Shown: positions 14,866-23,757, numbered from the stretch's first letter. The stretch: 48,923 bases of DNA from Deltaproteobacteria bacterium (GCA_947490345.1 CANLGL010000038.1:1-48923), one strand, 5' to 3'. A program made the numbers and translations. Notes: generated from the letters alone by a model not told the origin.

Positions 14866-17847
14866 TCACCCCGTCCCGCCCCAGAACACCCACGTGCTTC
14901 CTTCGTAGGTTGCGCTCGTCACCGTCGAGGCCCAGCTCGACGTCACGATCAGGTCGTCGTAGCCATCGTCGTTCTGGTCGGCGAAGAGGACATCGGTCGC
15001 CAGCATCTGGTCGACGTTGGATTGGGTGAGGATGAAATCCGCCCCGCTCTCGTCAGACGTCCCGGCCAGCGGGCCGTACCACATCCAGACCCCGCCGGTC
15101 CCGCCGTCGAAGTAGCTGTTGGTCATCACCGCGACGTCGGGGCTGCCGTCCGCGTCGAGATCGCCGTTGGCCGCAATGTCGATGGCCCAACCGGCGGTGG
15201 TCGTGACTGGCCCCCGGATGTAGGCCGCCGCCAGTGTGGTGGGCTCGCCCGAGCCGATGCCGGCCGCGCTCCCGGCGTACACGGCCAGCGAGCCCATCCG
15301 GCCTCCTCCGTTGTCGAAGTCGCTCCCGACGGCGACATCCAGATATCCGTCGCCGTCGTTGTCTCCAGCCGCGGCGAGGCAGGTGCCGATCTGGCCGCTG
15401 CCCGTGGATCCGAAGATGGTGTCCCAGGCCGACGCCGTGGTGGTCGTACCCGTCGAGAGGGCGGCGAAAACCCAAACGGTGCCGGAGTCGCCCCCGGGGT
15501 TGACCATCGTTTCTGAGCTCGCGACCAGCTCGTCAGTCCCGTCACCATCGACGTCGACGGCAATGGCCGCCGCGCCGAGCCAGGTGCCGCCCGCGCCGAC
15601 GACGAGCCAGGTGGCGTCGTCGTAGGCCATTGAGCCGGTGGCGCTCTCGAAGATGGCCACGGCTCCGAGATCGGCGGCGTAGTTCTCGTCGGCGACGATC
15701 AGCTCCGCGTTCCCGTCCCCGTCGATGTCGCCGCCGAGTTGCCGTACTTTCGGTTCGTCGTTGCTCGGTGAATCAAAGATGGTCGCGACAGCATCGGAAG
15801 CTGCCGTGCTCGTCGAGATCGGGCCGTAGAAGACGCCGGTACCGGTGAAGCTGTCACCCGTGCCGGTGAAGTCGTCGACGCCGTCGCCATCGAGGTCTCC
15901 GGCCGCGTTCCAACTCACGCTGTCGGTCGCGCCGGTCAAGTTGGCGAGCGCCGCGTACCCTGAGGTCGTCGACCCCCCGGCGAGGCTCAGCTGGCCCTCC
16001 GCGCCGTCGAAGACCAGCTCCACGTCGCCGTCGCCGTCGAGGTCGGACGCGAAGAGCGCGGTGAGCATGCTCTCGGCGGCGGGGCCCGAGTAGTTCAAGT
16101 CGGCCTCGGTCTCGTCGACGGCGCCGAGCAGCTCACAGTCGCCGGGGCCGCTGTCGCAGTTGTTGTCGAGCCGGTCGTTGCAGACCTCCTCCGCGCCGGG
16201 GAAGATGGTCGCATCGCTGGCGCCGCAGTCTCCCGCATTCGCGGCGTAGCCGGCCGGCTGGGTGCAAGACACGTCGGTGCTGATCCGCACGCCGTACCCG
16301 TCTCCGTCGGCGTCCAGGTACCAGGTGGTGGCGTCGACGGCGTCGTCCTCGTCGGTGTCGCCGTCGCAATCGTCGTCGACGAGGTTGCACAGCTCGTCGG
16401 CGCCGGGGCTCAGCTGAGCGTCGGCGTCGTCGCAGTCGCCGTCGTTGTCGGCGTACCCGCTGGGCGCGTCGCAATCGAGCTCGCTGACGCCGGTCACGCC
16501 GTAGCCGTCGCCGTCGATGTCCACGAACCACTCGATCACATCGACCGCGCCGTCCTCGTCGACCTCGCCGTCGCAGTTTTCGTCCAGGCCGCCACAGACC
16601 TCGTCGCTGCCGGGCGAGGTGTCGGCGTCGGTGTCGTCGCAGTCGGTGTCGGACGCGGCGTAACCGGCGGGTTGGGTGCAGGCGGCGGTCACGACGCTGG
16701 CGTCGCCATAGCCGTCGCCGTCGGTGTCCTCGTACCAGGAGAGCGCGTCGACGGCGTCGTCTTCGTCGATGTCGGTGTCGCAGTCGTCGTCGACGAGGTT
16801 GCACGACTCGGTGGCGTCGGGGTTCACCGCGTCGTCGCCGTCGTCGCAATCGCTGTCGTCTTCGAGCCAGCCCGACGGCGCGTCGCACGCGTCGGTTGCG
16901 CTGTACAGGTCGCCAAACCCATCGGCGTCGGCGTCCGGGTGCCAGGCGGTGGCGTCGGCGGCGCTGGCTTCGTCGATGCGTTCGTTGCAGTCGTTGTCTA
17001 CACCGTCACAGAACTCGATGCCGTCGGGGTTGTTGTCAGGATTGGCGTCGTCGCAGTCGTCGCCGTTTTGGAGCCAGCCGACGGGGACCTCGCAGTAGGG
17101 AACCGAGGCATCGGCCGCTCCGAAGCCGTCGCCGTCCGCGTCTGGCCAGGCAATCGTCGCATCCGTCGCATCCTCGGGGTCGTCGATGAGCCCGTCGCAG
17201 TCGTCGTCCTCGCCATCGCAGGTCTCCGGCGCGCCCGGACTGATCCCAGCGTTGTCGTCATCACAGTCGTCAGGGTTGGCCGCTGACCGCGCCGGAGCGG
17301 TGCACTGGGTCGCCGTCGCGGCGCCCACGCCGTAGCCATCCCCGTCGGCGTCGAGGTACCACGAGGGCGCATCGACTGCGTCCGCCTCGTCCGTGGTGTC
17401 ATCACAATCATCGTCGCGACCGTTACACAGCTCTGTCGCGACCGGGTTGGCCGAGGCATCGGCGTCGTCACAGTCGCCGCCTACCTCCAGGCCGCCTTCT
17501 ATCGGAGTGCATGTGGCGCGTCGGGTGGTCGTACCCCCGTAGCCGTCGCCGTCGGCATCGGTGTAGTAGACGTACGCGTCGGTGGCGTCGTCGTCGATCT
17601 TGTCGTTGCAGTCGTCGTCCGCCCCGTCGCAGCGCTCGCCAGCGCCCGGATTGACGGCGGCATCCTGGTCAGCGCAGTCGGTCCCCAGGAGGGAAAAACC
17701 CGCGTCGCCCACGCAGCCGCGGACGGGCCGGCCGGCAACGCCGAAACCATCGCCATCTTCATCGACGAAGCCGTCGAGGACCTCGCAGGCCGGATCGGTC
17801 GAAGAGTCGTCGACGCTCGGACAGCCGAAAAGGGCGAGGAGGAGCAT
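14866..17847 (-). CDS. Giant MopE-repeat and FG-GAP surface lipoprotein
   Basis: The product has 993 residues. ATG 17847 gives a lipoprotein signal MLLLALFGC with Cys9 as acylated residue; the frame is open upstream, but that part is Arg/Ser-rich shadow of the protease gene. Residues ~19-570 hold eight MopE-type units (DxDGDGxG, C..P.G, DCDD.D....PGA, C.G.DDDCD...DE). Residues ~585-993 hold about seven FG-GAP-like repeats (DLDGDGVDDF, DIDGDGNAELIV, DNDGDGYLDVAVGSD), forming a probable Ca-binding beta-propeller. It would sit on the outer membrane surface and bind calcium or other metals. One propeller blade is degenerate (NDDG). The coding end lies 12 bases from the convergent M15 gene. Confidence 0.88.
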   Translation of the reverse strand: MLLLALFGCPSVDDSSTDPACEVLDGFVDEDGDGFGVAGRPVRGCVGDAGFSLLGTDCADQDAAVNPGAGERCDGADDDCNDKIDDDATDAYVYYTDADGDGYGGTTTRRATCTPIEGGLEVGGDCDDADASANPVATELCNGRDDDCDDTTDEADAVDAPSWYLDADGDGYGVGAATATQCTAPARSAANPDDCDDDNAGISPGAPETCDGEDDDCDGLIDDPEDATDATIAWPDADGDGFGAADASVPYCEVPVGWLQNGDDCDDANPDNNPDGIEFCDGVDNDCNERIDEASAADATAWHPDADADGFGDLYSATDACDAPSGWLEDDSDCDDGDDAVNPDATESCNLVDDDCDTDIDEDDAVDALSWYEDTDGDGYGDASVVTAACTQPAGYAASDTDCDDTDADTSPGSDEVCGGLDENCDGEVDEDGAVDVIEWFVDIDGDGYGVTGVSELDCDAPSGYADNDGDCDDADAQLSPGADELCNLVDDDCDGDTDEDDAVDATTWYLDADGDGYGVRISTDVSCTQPAGYAANAGDCGASDATIFPGAEEVCNDRLDNNCDSGPGDCELLGAVDETEADLNYSGPAAESMLTALFASDLDGDGDVELVFDGAEGQLSLAGGSTTSGYAALANLTGATDSVSWNAAGDLDGDGVDDFTGTGDSFTGTGVFYGPISTSTAASDAVATIFDSPSNDEPKVRQLGGDIDGDGNAELIVADENYAADLGAVAIFESATGSMAYDDATWLVVGAGGTWLGAAAIAVDVDGDGTDELVASSETMVNPGGDSGTVWVFAALSTGTTTTASAWDTIFGSTGSGQIGTCLAAAGDNDGDGYLDVAVGSDFDNGGGRMGSLAVYAGSAAGIGSGEPTTLAAAYIRGPVTTTAGWAIDIAANGDLDADGSPDVAVMTNSYFDGGTGGVWMWYGPLAGTSDESGADFILTQSNVDQMLATDVLFADQNDDGYDDLIVTSSWASTVTSATYEGSTWVFWGGTG
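16136..17793 (-). repeat. Eight tandem MopE-like coding repeats
   Basis: This part of the lipoprotein gene is a tandem array of roughly 65-70-codon units, each with an Asp-rich loop, a Cys..Pro-x-Gly step and a CDDxD/PGA/DCD segment. GAC, GAT and GGC codons dominate, so the DNA is a long series of GTCGTCG-like triplets on the + strand. The units are diverged, with no two identical by eye. The fifth unit carries DADADG in place of DADGDG, and the last lacks the CDD (GDCGASD). Confidence 0.8.
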
Positions 17848-17875
17848 GGCGAGCCCTGGACATCGCCATGCTATC

Positions 17876-18841
17876 TCAGCGCTGTTTGCGAGTCCGCAGG
17901 AGTGCCGCCGCCGCGGCCGCGACCAGCGCGAGCGAGCCTGCGCCGGCTCCTCTGGTGGCACACACGCCGGCCGGCTCGGACGCGTCGACCACGCCATCGG
18001 CATCGGCATCGTCGTCCCCGTCCGCGACCTCATCGTCGGTGTCCTCGTCGTCGTCGGTGCCGGTGTCCTCGACGACGACCTCCTCCTCCTCCCACATCGT
18101 GTAGTCGGTGGTGTGTTCGTTGATGAAGTCCATGTACGCGTCGACGCGGGCGGAGTAGGCACCGTCCCGAAGGCAGCTTGGCCCGCCGAAGTTGACGATT
18201 CCCGCAATGGAATAGGAGCCGTCTTCGTACAGGCGCATCACCGGACCGCCCGAGTCGCCGTGACAGGCGTTCTGGTCGTCGGCCTTGTCCTCGGTGTGCA
18301 TCAGGGACTCGGTGTAGTCGGTGAGCGGCACGTCCACGACGCGCTTCTTCATGTTGCTGGAGTTGTCGTTGTCGCTGGTGGCGCCGAAGCCGACGATACG
18401 AAAGTCATCGCCTTCGTCGGCGGGATGGAGGCCGACCTCGGCCAGCCGCATCACCGGCACGTCGGCGGCAGAGCGCAGTTCGATGAGCGCGACGTCGTTG
18501 TAGCCGGTGCGTGGGTCGTAGTCCTCGTTCTCGAACCAGCGCCGGGCCAGGACGGTGTTGCCCTGCTCCATGTCGTTGGACTGGTTCACAAAACCCACGT
18601 ACACGTCGTCAACGGTGAACGAATCGTCACTGTGAACACAGTGGGCGGCGGTGAGGATCCACTTTTCCGCGATCACCGACCCGGTACAGCCTCCGCCGTA
18701 GCCCCCCGAGTCCGAGGCGTACAACATGACCACTTCCGGGTATTCGTGCGTGGTTTCGCCGTTGATGATCGGCGGCGGTGCGGCGGCGAAGGCGAGGCTA
18801 ACGAAGAGGATCAACGGGACGTCCGCGGAGGACGGCAACAA
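17876..18841 (-). CDS. Secreted trypsin-like serine protease with C-terminal sorting tag
   Basis: The product has 321 residues from TTG 18841, preceded by GGAG five bases upstream. Signal peptide: residues ~8-21 (VPLILFVSLAFAAA). The S1 fold follows: IING at 25-28, His67 (TAAHC), Asp116 (NDVALIEL) and Ser197 (GDSGGP). The protease domain ends near residue 245. A very acidic linker (DDDEDTDDEVADGDDDAD) leads to CATRGAGAGSLALVAAAAAALLRTRKQR-type ending: a Cys, one membrane helix and a basic tail, resembling MYXO-CTERM. It is probably displayed on the cell surface. It lies upstream of the MopE/FG-GAP lipoprotein on the same strand, 28 bases apart. Confidence 0.93.
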   Translation of the reverse strand: MLPSSADVPLILFVSLAFAAAPPPIINGETTHEYPEVVMLYASDSGGYGGGCTGSVIAEKWILTAAHCVHSDDSFTVDDVYVGFVNQSNDMEQGNTVLARRWFENEDYDPRTGYNDVALIELRSAADVPVMRLAEVGLHPADEGDDFRIVGFGATSDNDNSSNMKKRVVDVPLTDYTESLMHTEDKADDQNACHGDSGGPVMRLYEDGSYSIAGIVNFGGPSCLRDGAYSARVDAYMDFINEHTTDYTMWEEEEVVVEDTGTDDDEDTDDEVADGDDDADADGVVDASEPAGVCATRGAGAGSLALVAAAAAALLRTRKQR

Positions 18842-18867
18842 TACTCCGCGCGGCGACGGCTTGGGTT

Positions 18868-18886
18868 TCAGTTTCGCAAAAACTGA
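18868..18886. repeat. 7-bp inverted repeat upstream of the protease gene
   Basis: Arms TCAGTTT (18868-18874) and AAACTGA (18880-18886) are exact complements around a 5-base loop, in one of the few A+T-rich spots of the area, 27 bases before the protease start. It has no following T-run, so a regulator site or 5' mRNA hairpin is more likely than a terminator. The remaining 18887-19051 stretch shows no clear gene or promoter. Confidence 0.4.
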
Positions 18887-19051
18887 GAGCGTCGCGATAC
18901 TGGCTCGGAATGGCTCGCTCCATCGGTCCGATGCACCTGCTCGCGGTGGCGCTGTCGCTTTTCTCGTTGGGACTGACGGTGGCCCGCTCCCTCGGTGGGG
19001 ACATCGAGAAGGAACCCTCGTTGGCGTGGCGCCCTGTGACCCCGGACAGCG

Positions 19052-20956
19052 CTACGGCGCCCACCGCACCGAGCTTACCGCCCAGGCAGGGTCCCCACCC
19101 CAAGGCAACGACCGATCCGCGCTGACGCTCACGAAGGCCCACGTCGCCAGCGGCACGCGGACCAGCGCGTCGCCGTTCGCATCCAGCGAGATCGAAGTGG
19201 CGCCCAGATCGGTGTGCACGGTGGCCGATAGCGCGCCCATCCATCCCGGAGCGCTGGCGCTGACGTGCAAAAGCGGCACCGAACCGACGCCCGCCACCGG
19301 GCCATCGGCGAAGGCAACCGCGATGAGGGGTCCGTTGCCGGCCGACGCCCGGCGCTCGGCGAGGGCCCGAAACAGCGACGCCGGGTTCGCCGCGCCGACG
19401 TGCGGCAACCACACGCGCTCGGCCAGCGGTTGGACGTCGATCCAGGCGTCCGCCAGCGCGACCAGGACGGGCAGATCGGCGAGAGAGTCCAGCCACAGCG
19501 CGTCCGGTGGCGTGGGCCAGTCCCAGGCGGGTGCTTCGGCCAGCGCGGCGGCCACCCACTCTGGGCGCACGACCACGAACTTGTCGGCGGCGATGCCTCC
19601 TCGGGACAGCGTGGCCCGGTCCAACACTCCGAATCCCTCGCTGTCGAGCGCGCCGTGGGCCGGACGGCGAGGGTTGGCGGTCGATCCCCAGGTCCAGACG
19701 TCGCCAGCCGTCCGCGCGCCGCTGGAGACGAGCACGCCGTCGCGCGGGTCCACGCTCACCAACGGAAACTCCTCGTCCGCGAGCAGATTGGCGTAGCCGA
19801 CGCCCACCGCGGCGAGCTGGTGGATCACCGCGGCGGCGGCCTCCCCGTGGTCGGCATCCGGGGCAACTTCCACGCCGTAAGCGGCCAGCCGCAGCCCCCC
19901 CTCCGCCCAGTCCTGCGCGCCCTCCGCCTCCGCCCAGCTCAGCGCGTCCGGGAGCACACGCGCGAGGGTGATCGCGAGAGCTGTCTCCGTCCCGTCGTAC
20001 CAGCCCCGCCATGAGGCGTGGCCCGGCCCGGCCCACACCCAGGCCTCGCCCGCGGTGACGCCCAGCGGAGCACGTCCGCCCCCCTCCGGAAGGGGAAAGT
20101 CGTCATCACCAAAGTGCACGGTTGCCGCGATGTCGCGGCCATCGTCATCGCGAACACGCACCGACAGGCCGGCGCATCCCACCGACTCCAAGCCGGAGTA
20201 GGTGCAGCCGGCGCGCACACCGGTGAGCACGGTATCGACCGGGGCCACCACTGCGGCCACGCCATCCACCACCGGTACCCGGTCGATGACTCGCCCCCCG
20301 AGACTCACCTCAATGGCGTCGGCGTCAACCTCGGTGGCCACGAGCGCCTCGCCCGCCCAGCGAGACACCGCCGACAGGGCAACGCCGGTAAGGCCCGCGA
20401 CCTCGATCTGACCGGAGCTGTCCGCGTCGGCGGGCAGCGGGGAGGGGAGCACCAGCGCCAGGAAGTGATTGCCGCTGCGGGCGACGCCGTCGACGTGCTC
20501 GACCCCCGGCTTTGGCACCCAGCGCGCCTCGATCGGCGCCCCCTCCGGCGTCGTGATCAACAGCCGATCGTCGTCAGCGTCAAGGTGGTAGCGAACCCCT
20601 GGAAGCCGCAACTCCGCTGCATCAGAGAGCGACAGCGCCTCGATCTCGGACCGGTCGCCATCGGGAAGCAGCTCCATCAACAGGTCGGCCTGGCCCACCC
20701 GCGCGGCATCGACGAGTGTGCCCCCATCCTGCCCATGCTGCGTCAGGGTGGCGTACGTCCCGCGCACCACAAACCGCGCCTGGGCGTTCTCGAGCAGCCA
20801 GTCGCCGACGGCGCCTTCGCCGCCCGCAATCAGCTCGTCGACGCAGGGAATCCGCCTGGCCCGGACCTCGCCGGCGGTCAGCGGACGGGCGTCACACATG
20901 GGCGGAGAATCCGGGAGGTCGGGGGTGCATGCGGCGAGGAGCGCGAGGAGTCCCAC
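19052..20956 (-). CDS. Large lipoprotein of unknown function
   Basis: The product has 634 residues. GTG 20956 follows the ATPase stop without a gap, so translation is coupled. The lipobox is LLALLAAC with Cys10. Early on the protein has a PCVDELIAGGEG and ARFVVRG beta-rich stretch. The central part (HYLDADDDRLLITTPEGAPIEARW-like strands) suggests large beta domains. The middle has DADHGEAAAAVIHQLAAVGVGYANLLADEEFPLV, where an Asp-x-His and later charged positions recall metal-dependent phosphoesterases of the PHP type, but the motif set is not complete enough to name. It pairs with the AAA+ ATPase in one operon and sits on the opposite side of the membrane from it. Confidence 0.72.
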   Translation of the reverse strand: MGLLALLAACTPDLPDSPPMCDARPLTAGEVRARRIPCVDELIAGGEGAVGDWLLENAQARFVVRGTYATLTQHGQDGGTLVDAARVGQADLLMELLPDGDRSEIEALSLSDAAELRLPGVRYHLDADDDRLLITTPEGAPIEARWVPKPGVEHVDGVARSGNHFLALVLPSPLPADADSSGQIEVAGLTGVALSAVSRWAGEALVATEVDADAIEVSLGGRVIDRVPVVDGVAAVVAPVDTVLTGVRAGCTYSGLESVGCAGLSVRVRDDDGRDIAATVHFGDDDFPLPEGGGRAPLGVTAGEAWVWAGPGHASWRGWYDGTETALAITLARVLPDALSWAEAEGAQDWAEGGLRLAAYGVEVAPDADHGEAAAAVIHQLAAVGVGYANLLADEEFPLVSVDPRDGVLVSSGARTAGDVWTWGSTANPRRPAHGALDSEGFGVLDRATLSRGGIAADKFVVVRPEWVAAALAEAPAWDWPTPPDALWLDSLADLPVLVALADAWIDVQPLAERVWLPHVGAANPASLFRALAERRASAGNGPLIAVAFADGPVAGVGSVPLLHVSASAPGWMGALSATVHTDLGATSISLDANGDALVRVPLATWAFVSVSADRSLPWGGDPAWAVSSVRWAP

Positions 20957-23047
20957 TCAGAGGTCCTTGACGAACTCGTAGTAGTCCGCGAAGTGCACGC
21001 GGTTCACCTGCTTGCCCATCTTGATCATCTCGCGCGCCACCGCCTCGACCGCGTGGCGCATGCAGACCGGCTCGCGCCGAGCGCTGGCGAGAATACAGGC
21101 ATTTATTGCGGCGTTCACGATCCCGCCGCCCGCGAGCACGAACTGGTTGGCCAGGTAAGACAGCTCCAGATCGTCGCCACGCGGCGCGTTGGGCGGGATG
21201 GCGTGCTCCCACAACTTCAGCCGCATCTCCGGGGTGGGCATCGGGAACTCGACGACGGCGCCGAACCGTCGCAGGAAGGCCTCGTCGATGTTCTCTTGAA
21301 GGTTGGTGGTCAGGATCGCGCAGCCCTCGAAGACTTCGAGCCGTTGCAACAAGAAGCTGACTTCCTGATTGGCGAATCGGTCCTGCGCCTGCTTGACCTC
21401 GCCGCGTGAGCCGAAGAGCGCGTCGGCCTCGTCGAACAGGATGACCGCAGTGCCGCCTTCTGCCGCATCGAAAATCTGCGCGAGGTTCTTCTCGGTTTCA
21501 CCAACCCAACGGCTGATGACGCTGGACAGGTCCACGCGGAACAGATCGAGGCCCAGCGATCCCGCGATCACCTCGGCGGCCATGGTCTTTCCGGTGCCCG
21601 GGCCCCCGGAGAAGAGCGCCTTGATGCCATAGCCCCGCGCCCGAATCTTGTTGCCACCCCACTTGTGGTAGACCGTCTCCTGCTCGGACAGGTAATGGGT
21701 CAGGTGGACGAGCTGGCTCTTCACCTTTTCGGTGATGATCAAGTCCTCCATCCGGAACTTCGGGATCACGTGCTGGGCGAGTCCGCGGAACTCCGGCCGG
21801 CTGAGCTCGCGGGCCGCCGACCAGATGAGCTCGATCTCCGGCTCTTTGCCGCCGGACTCGGCCTCGGCGCGCTCGATCACCCTCGGAATCGTGGTGCCGC
21901 CGACGCTGTAGAAGCGCTCGGCGAGGTCTTCGGAGATGGCGCTGGACCAGCCCTTTCGCTCCAGCTGGGTCCGCCACGCCTCGATCCGCTCGCCCAGCGA
22001 CGTCCGGCCCACCTGCACGGTGACACTCGGCCGGTCGCTGCCCAGCAGGCCGGCGATGGAGCGGCGATCGGTGCCTGAAACCAGCACCGGATACGGCAGC
22101 ACGGACAGGGCTCCACCCAAAGCGAGCAGTTGATTGCGGAGGGCAGGGTCCTCCTGGGCCGGGGCAACGTTGATGACGCACGGCAGCGCTCCGCTGAGCC
22201 GGAGCTCGCGGATGAGCTCCCAGGGCTCGTCGAGGTACTGTTTGGCGCGTTCGAGATCGATGCGCACGAGCTGGCGACCGACGAAGCGCGCCAGGGACTG
22301 AGCGACGCCCTCGCGGAGGCCCACCGTGCTACCCACAATGGCGACGGTCACCGGACCCGAAAGCGTGTCCCCCAGCTCCTCGATGCGGCGGCGGGTGGCC
22401 GCCGGGATGAACGGCTCCATCGAGGTGTCGATGGGGGTGAAGCCGACGCTGGCCGGGAGGTCGCCTGCTTCGAGGAACCAGCGCACCAGGCGCGGGGAGG
22501 GGTGCAGCCGACGGGAGGTGTGCGTCTCGAACCCGTCGGGCGGGTTGAGCAAGAGCAGGCGATTGCGGATGAGCGACCCGCCGGGAAGCAGTCGCGCCTG
22601 GAGCGCCAGCCGCTCGCGGCGCCCAGGCCTCAGCACCCGCGTGGCCATGTCCACTGTCAGGTAGGCCTGATTCAAATTATCGTTGAGATAGGCGAAGATC
22701 TTGCCGTACCCCGCCGAGATTTCGGGCGCGAGGGCCAAGAGCACCAGGTCGGCGTCGTCGCCGTCGAGTTGGAACGCGTTGCGGAACTGCTCGAAGCGCC
22801 CGCCCGGCCCGTCGCGCAGCGCGGATGAGGCGACCACGGCCTCTTCCAGTCCGTCGGGACCGCCCGGATAGTCGATCTCCCCGTGCGCGCGCAGGAGGGA
22901 GTCAACCTCGTCGTCCGTGATGACAGAACCCCAGAACTGGCCCTTGGCACGCATCGCTGGTCGCGACCGCTGCCGACGCACGGCACGGAGCAGCAACAGG
23001 TCGGTTCTGCGGAGTCGGCGGGCCAGCTCGTCGAAGACATCTTGCAT
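20957..23047 (-). CDS. AAA+ ATPase with N-terminal winged-helix region, eCIS-like
   Basis: The product has 696 residues from ATG 23047. The N-terminal third carries LVLLALAPEISAGYGKIFAYLNDN and the following VDMATRVL, a signature I associate with the winged-helix AAA+ ATPases of extracellular contractile injection systems. A degenerate first ATPase-like domain (AIVGSTVGLREGVAQSLA) follows. The C-terminal AAA+ module is intact: GGPGTGKT with Lys487, ILFDEADALFGSR with Asp539/Glu540, ILTTNLQENID (sensor) and FLRRFGAVVEFP (Arg finger). No sheath, tube or baseplate gene is in the window, so it is an orphan here. It is coupled to the lipoprotein gene and divergent from toxin-antitoxin module 2. 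Confidence 0.9.
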   Translation of the reverse strand: MQDVFDELARRLRRTDLLLLRAVRRQRSRPAMRAKGQFWGSVITDDEVDSLLRAHGEIDYPGGPDGLEEAVVASSALRDGPGGRFEQFRNAFQLDGDDADLVLLALAPEISAGYGKIFAYLNDNLNQAYLTVDMATRVLRPGRRERLALQARLLPGGSLIRNRLLLLNPPDGFETHTSRRLHPSPRLVRWFLEAGDLPASVGFTPIDTSMEPFIPAATRRRIEELGDTLSGPVTVAIVGSTVGLREGVAQSLARFVGRQLVRIDLERAKQYLDEPWELIRELRLSGALPCVINVAPAQEDPALRNQLLALGGALSVLPYPVLVSGTDRRSIAGLLGSDRPSVTVQVGRTSLGERIEAWRTQLERKGWSSAISEDLAERFYSVGGTTIPRVIERAEAESGGKEPEIELIWSAARELSRPEFRGLAQHVIPKFRMEDLIITEKVKSQLVHLTHYLSEQETVYHKWGGNKIRARGYGIKALFSGGPGTGKTMAAEVIAGSLGLDLFRVDLSSVISRWVGETEKNLAQIFDAAEGGTAVILFDEADALFGSRGEVKQAQDRFANQEVSFLLQRLEVFEGCAILTTNLQENIDEAFLRRFGAVVEFPMPTPEMRLKLWEHAIPPNAPRGDDLELSYLANQFVLAGGGIVNAAINACILASARREPVCMRHAVEAVAREMIKMGKQVNRVHFADYYEFVKDL

Positions 23048-23108
23048 CGGGGTCGAACGTAACCGGGCCCGCGGACGGGGCGCGTCGGTTGGACGTACGT
23101 ACGAGAGC

Positions 23109-23137
23109 TTGACATGTACGCCCTGGCCGCGTACGCT
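23109..23137 (+). promoter_or_regulatory. Promoter of toxin-antitoxin module 2, leaderless candidate
   Basis: TTGACA (23109-23114) and TACGCT (23132-23137) are separated by exactly 17 bases. The first transcribed base would fall about six bases after the -10, at or next to ATG 23144, leaving no room for a ribosome site. GACGTACGT (23092-23100) just upstream also occurs at the module 1 promoter. Confidence 0.6.
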
Positions 23138-23143
23138 TTGGCC

Positions 23144-23377
23144 ATGTCCATGACCGCATCGCAGCTTCGCGCCGACGTCTATCGGCTGCTCGATCGGGCC
23201 ATCAGCTCGGGTGAGGAGCTGTTGATCGAGCGGCACGGGCACATTGTCCGGCTGGTGCCGCCGACCCCGCGCAGCTGGCTCGATCGTCTGCCGCGTCGGC
23301 AGGGCGTGGTCGTGGGTGATCCAGAGGATCTGGTGCACCTGGACTGGTCCGCCAACTGGCGGCCCGACCCGCTGTGA
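23144..23377 (+). CDS. Phd/YefM-type antitoxin (module 2)
   Basis: The product has 77 residues from ATG 23144, or 75 from ATG 23150. The frame is open to ATG 23114, but that start lies inside the promoter. MTASQLRADVYRLLDRA and EELLIERHGHIVRLVPP match the Phd/YefM N-terminal DNA-binding fold. The C-terminal part (VVVGDPEDLVHLDWSANW) should wrap the toxin. The stop is shared with the toxin start (TGATG). It should repress the promoter at 23109-23137 together with the toxin. Confidence 0.78.
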   Translation: MSMTASQLRADVYRLLDRAISSGEELLIERHGHIVRLVPPTPRSWLDRLPRRQGVVVGDPEDLVHLDWSANWRPDPL

Positions 23378-23757
23378 TGCACCTCGACACGCACGCGGTG
23401 GTCTGGTTGTTCCAGGGGGAGGTCGAACGTTTCCCCGAGGCCTTGCGCCGGCGTCTTGGCAGCTGCAGCCCGCTCTACTCGCCGATGGTGCGCGTCGAAC
23501 TTGCGCTGCTCCACGAGATAGGGCGGCTCGTGCCCACCGCCGGCGAAGTGCTGGAGTCCCTCGCCGGCTACGCCGGACTTCGGGCCGCTGAATCCGACTT
23601 CGGCCGTGTGTCGCAAATCGCCGCCACGCTGACCTGGACGCGGGACCCCTTCGACCGGATGATCGCCGCACACGCGCTGGCCGACGACCTGCCGCTGGTC
23701 ACGCGCGACCGCAGCCTGCTTGACCACTGTCGGGTGGCGATTTGGGGCCCGGCGTAA
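23377..23757 (+). CDS. PIN-domain toxin (module 2)
   Basis: The product has 126 residues. ATG 23377 overlaps the antitoxin stop by one base; GTG 23374 is three bases earlier. PIN acidic residues: Asp4 (LDTHAVVW), Glu41 (VRVELALL) and Asp90/Asp93 (DPFDRMIAAHA), followed by LVTRDRSLLDH. LDTHAVVWLF is typical of the Phd-associated PIN branch. It is a probable Mg2+-dependent RNase; the target is unknown. The amidase gene begins 22 bases downstream and could receive readthrough transcription. Confidence 0.88.
   Translation: MHLDTHAVVWLFQGEVERFPEALRRRLGSCSPLYSPMVRVELALLHEIGRLVPTAGEVLESLAGYAGLRAAESDFGRVSQIAATLTWTRDPFDRMIAAHALADDLPLVTRDRSLLDHCRVAIWGPA

Noticed and set aside
16136..17793. Tandem repeats considered as a CRISPR array
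   Set aside because: The period of about 200 bases, divergence between units and continuous coding for MopE motifs exclude CRISPR.
18910..19125. 71-codon + strand frame with a hydrophobic N-terminus (HLLAVALSLFSLGLTVA)
   Set aside because: Attractive as a small secreted protein, but it overlaps the lipoprotein gene by 74 bases, has no ribosome site, and its second half is low-complexity shadow. Not strong enough to list.
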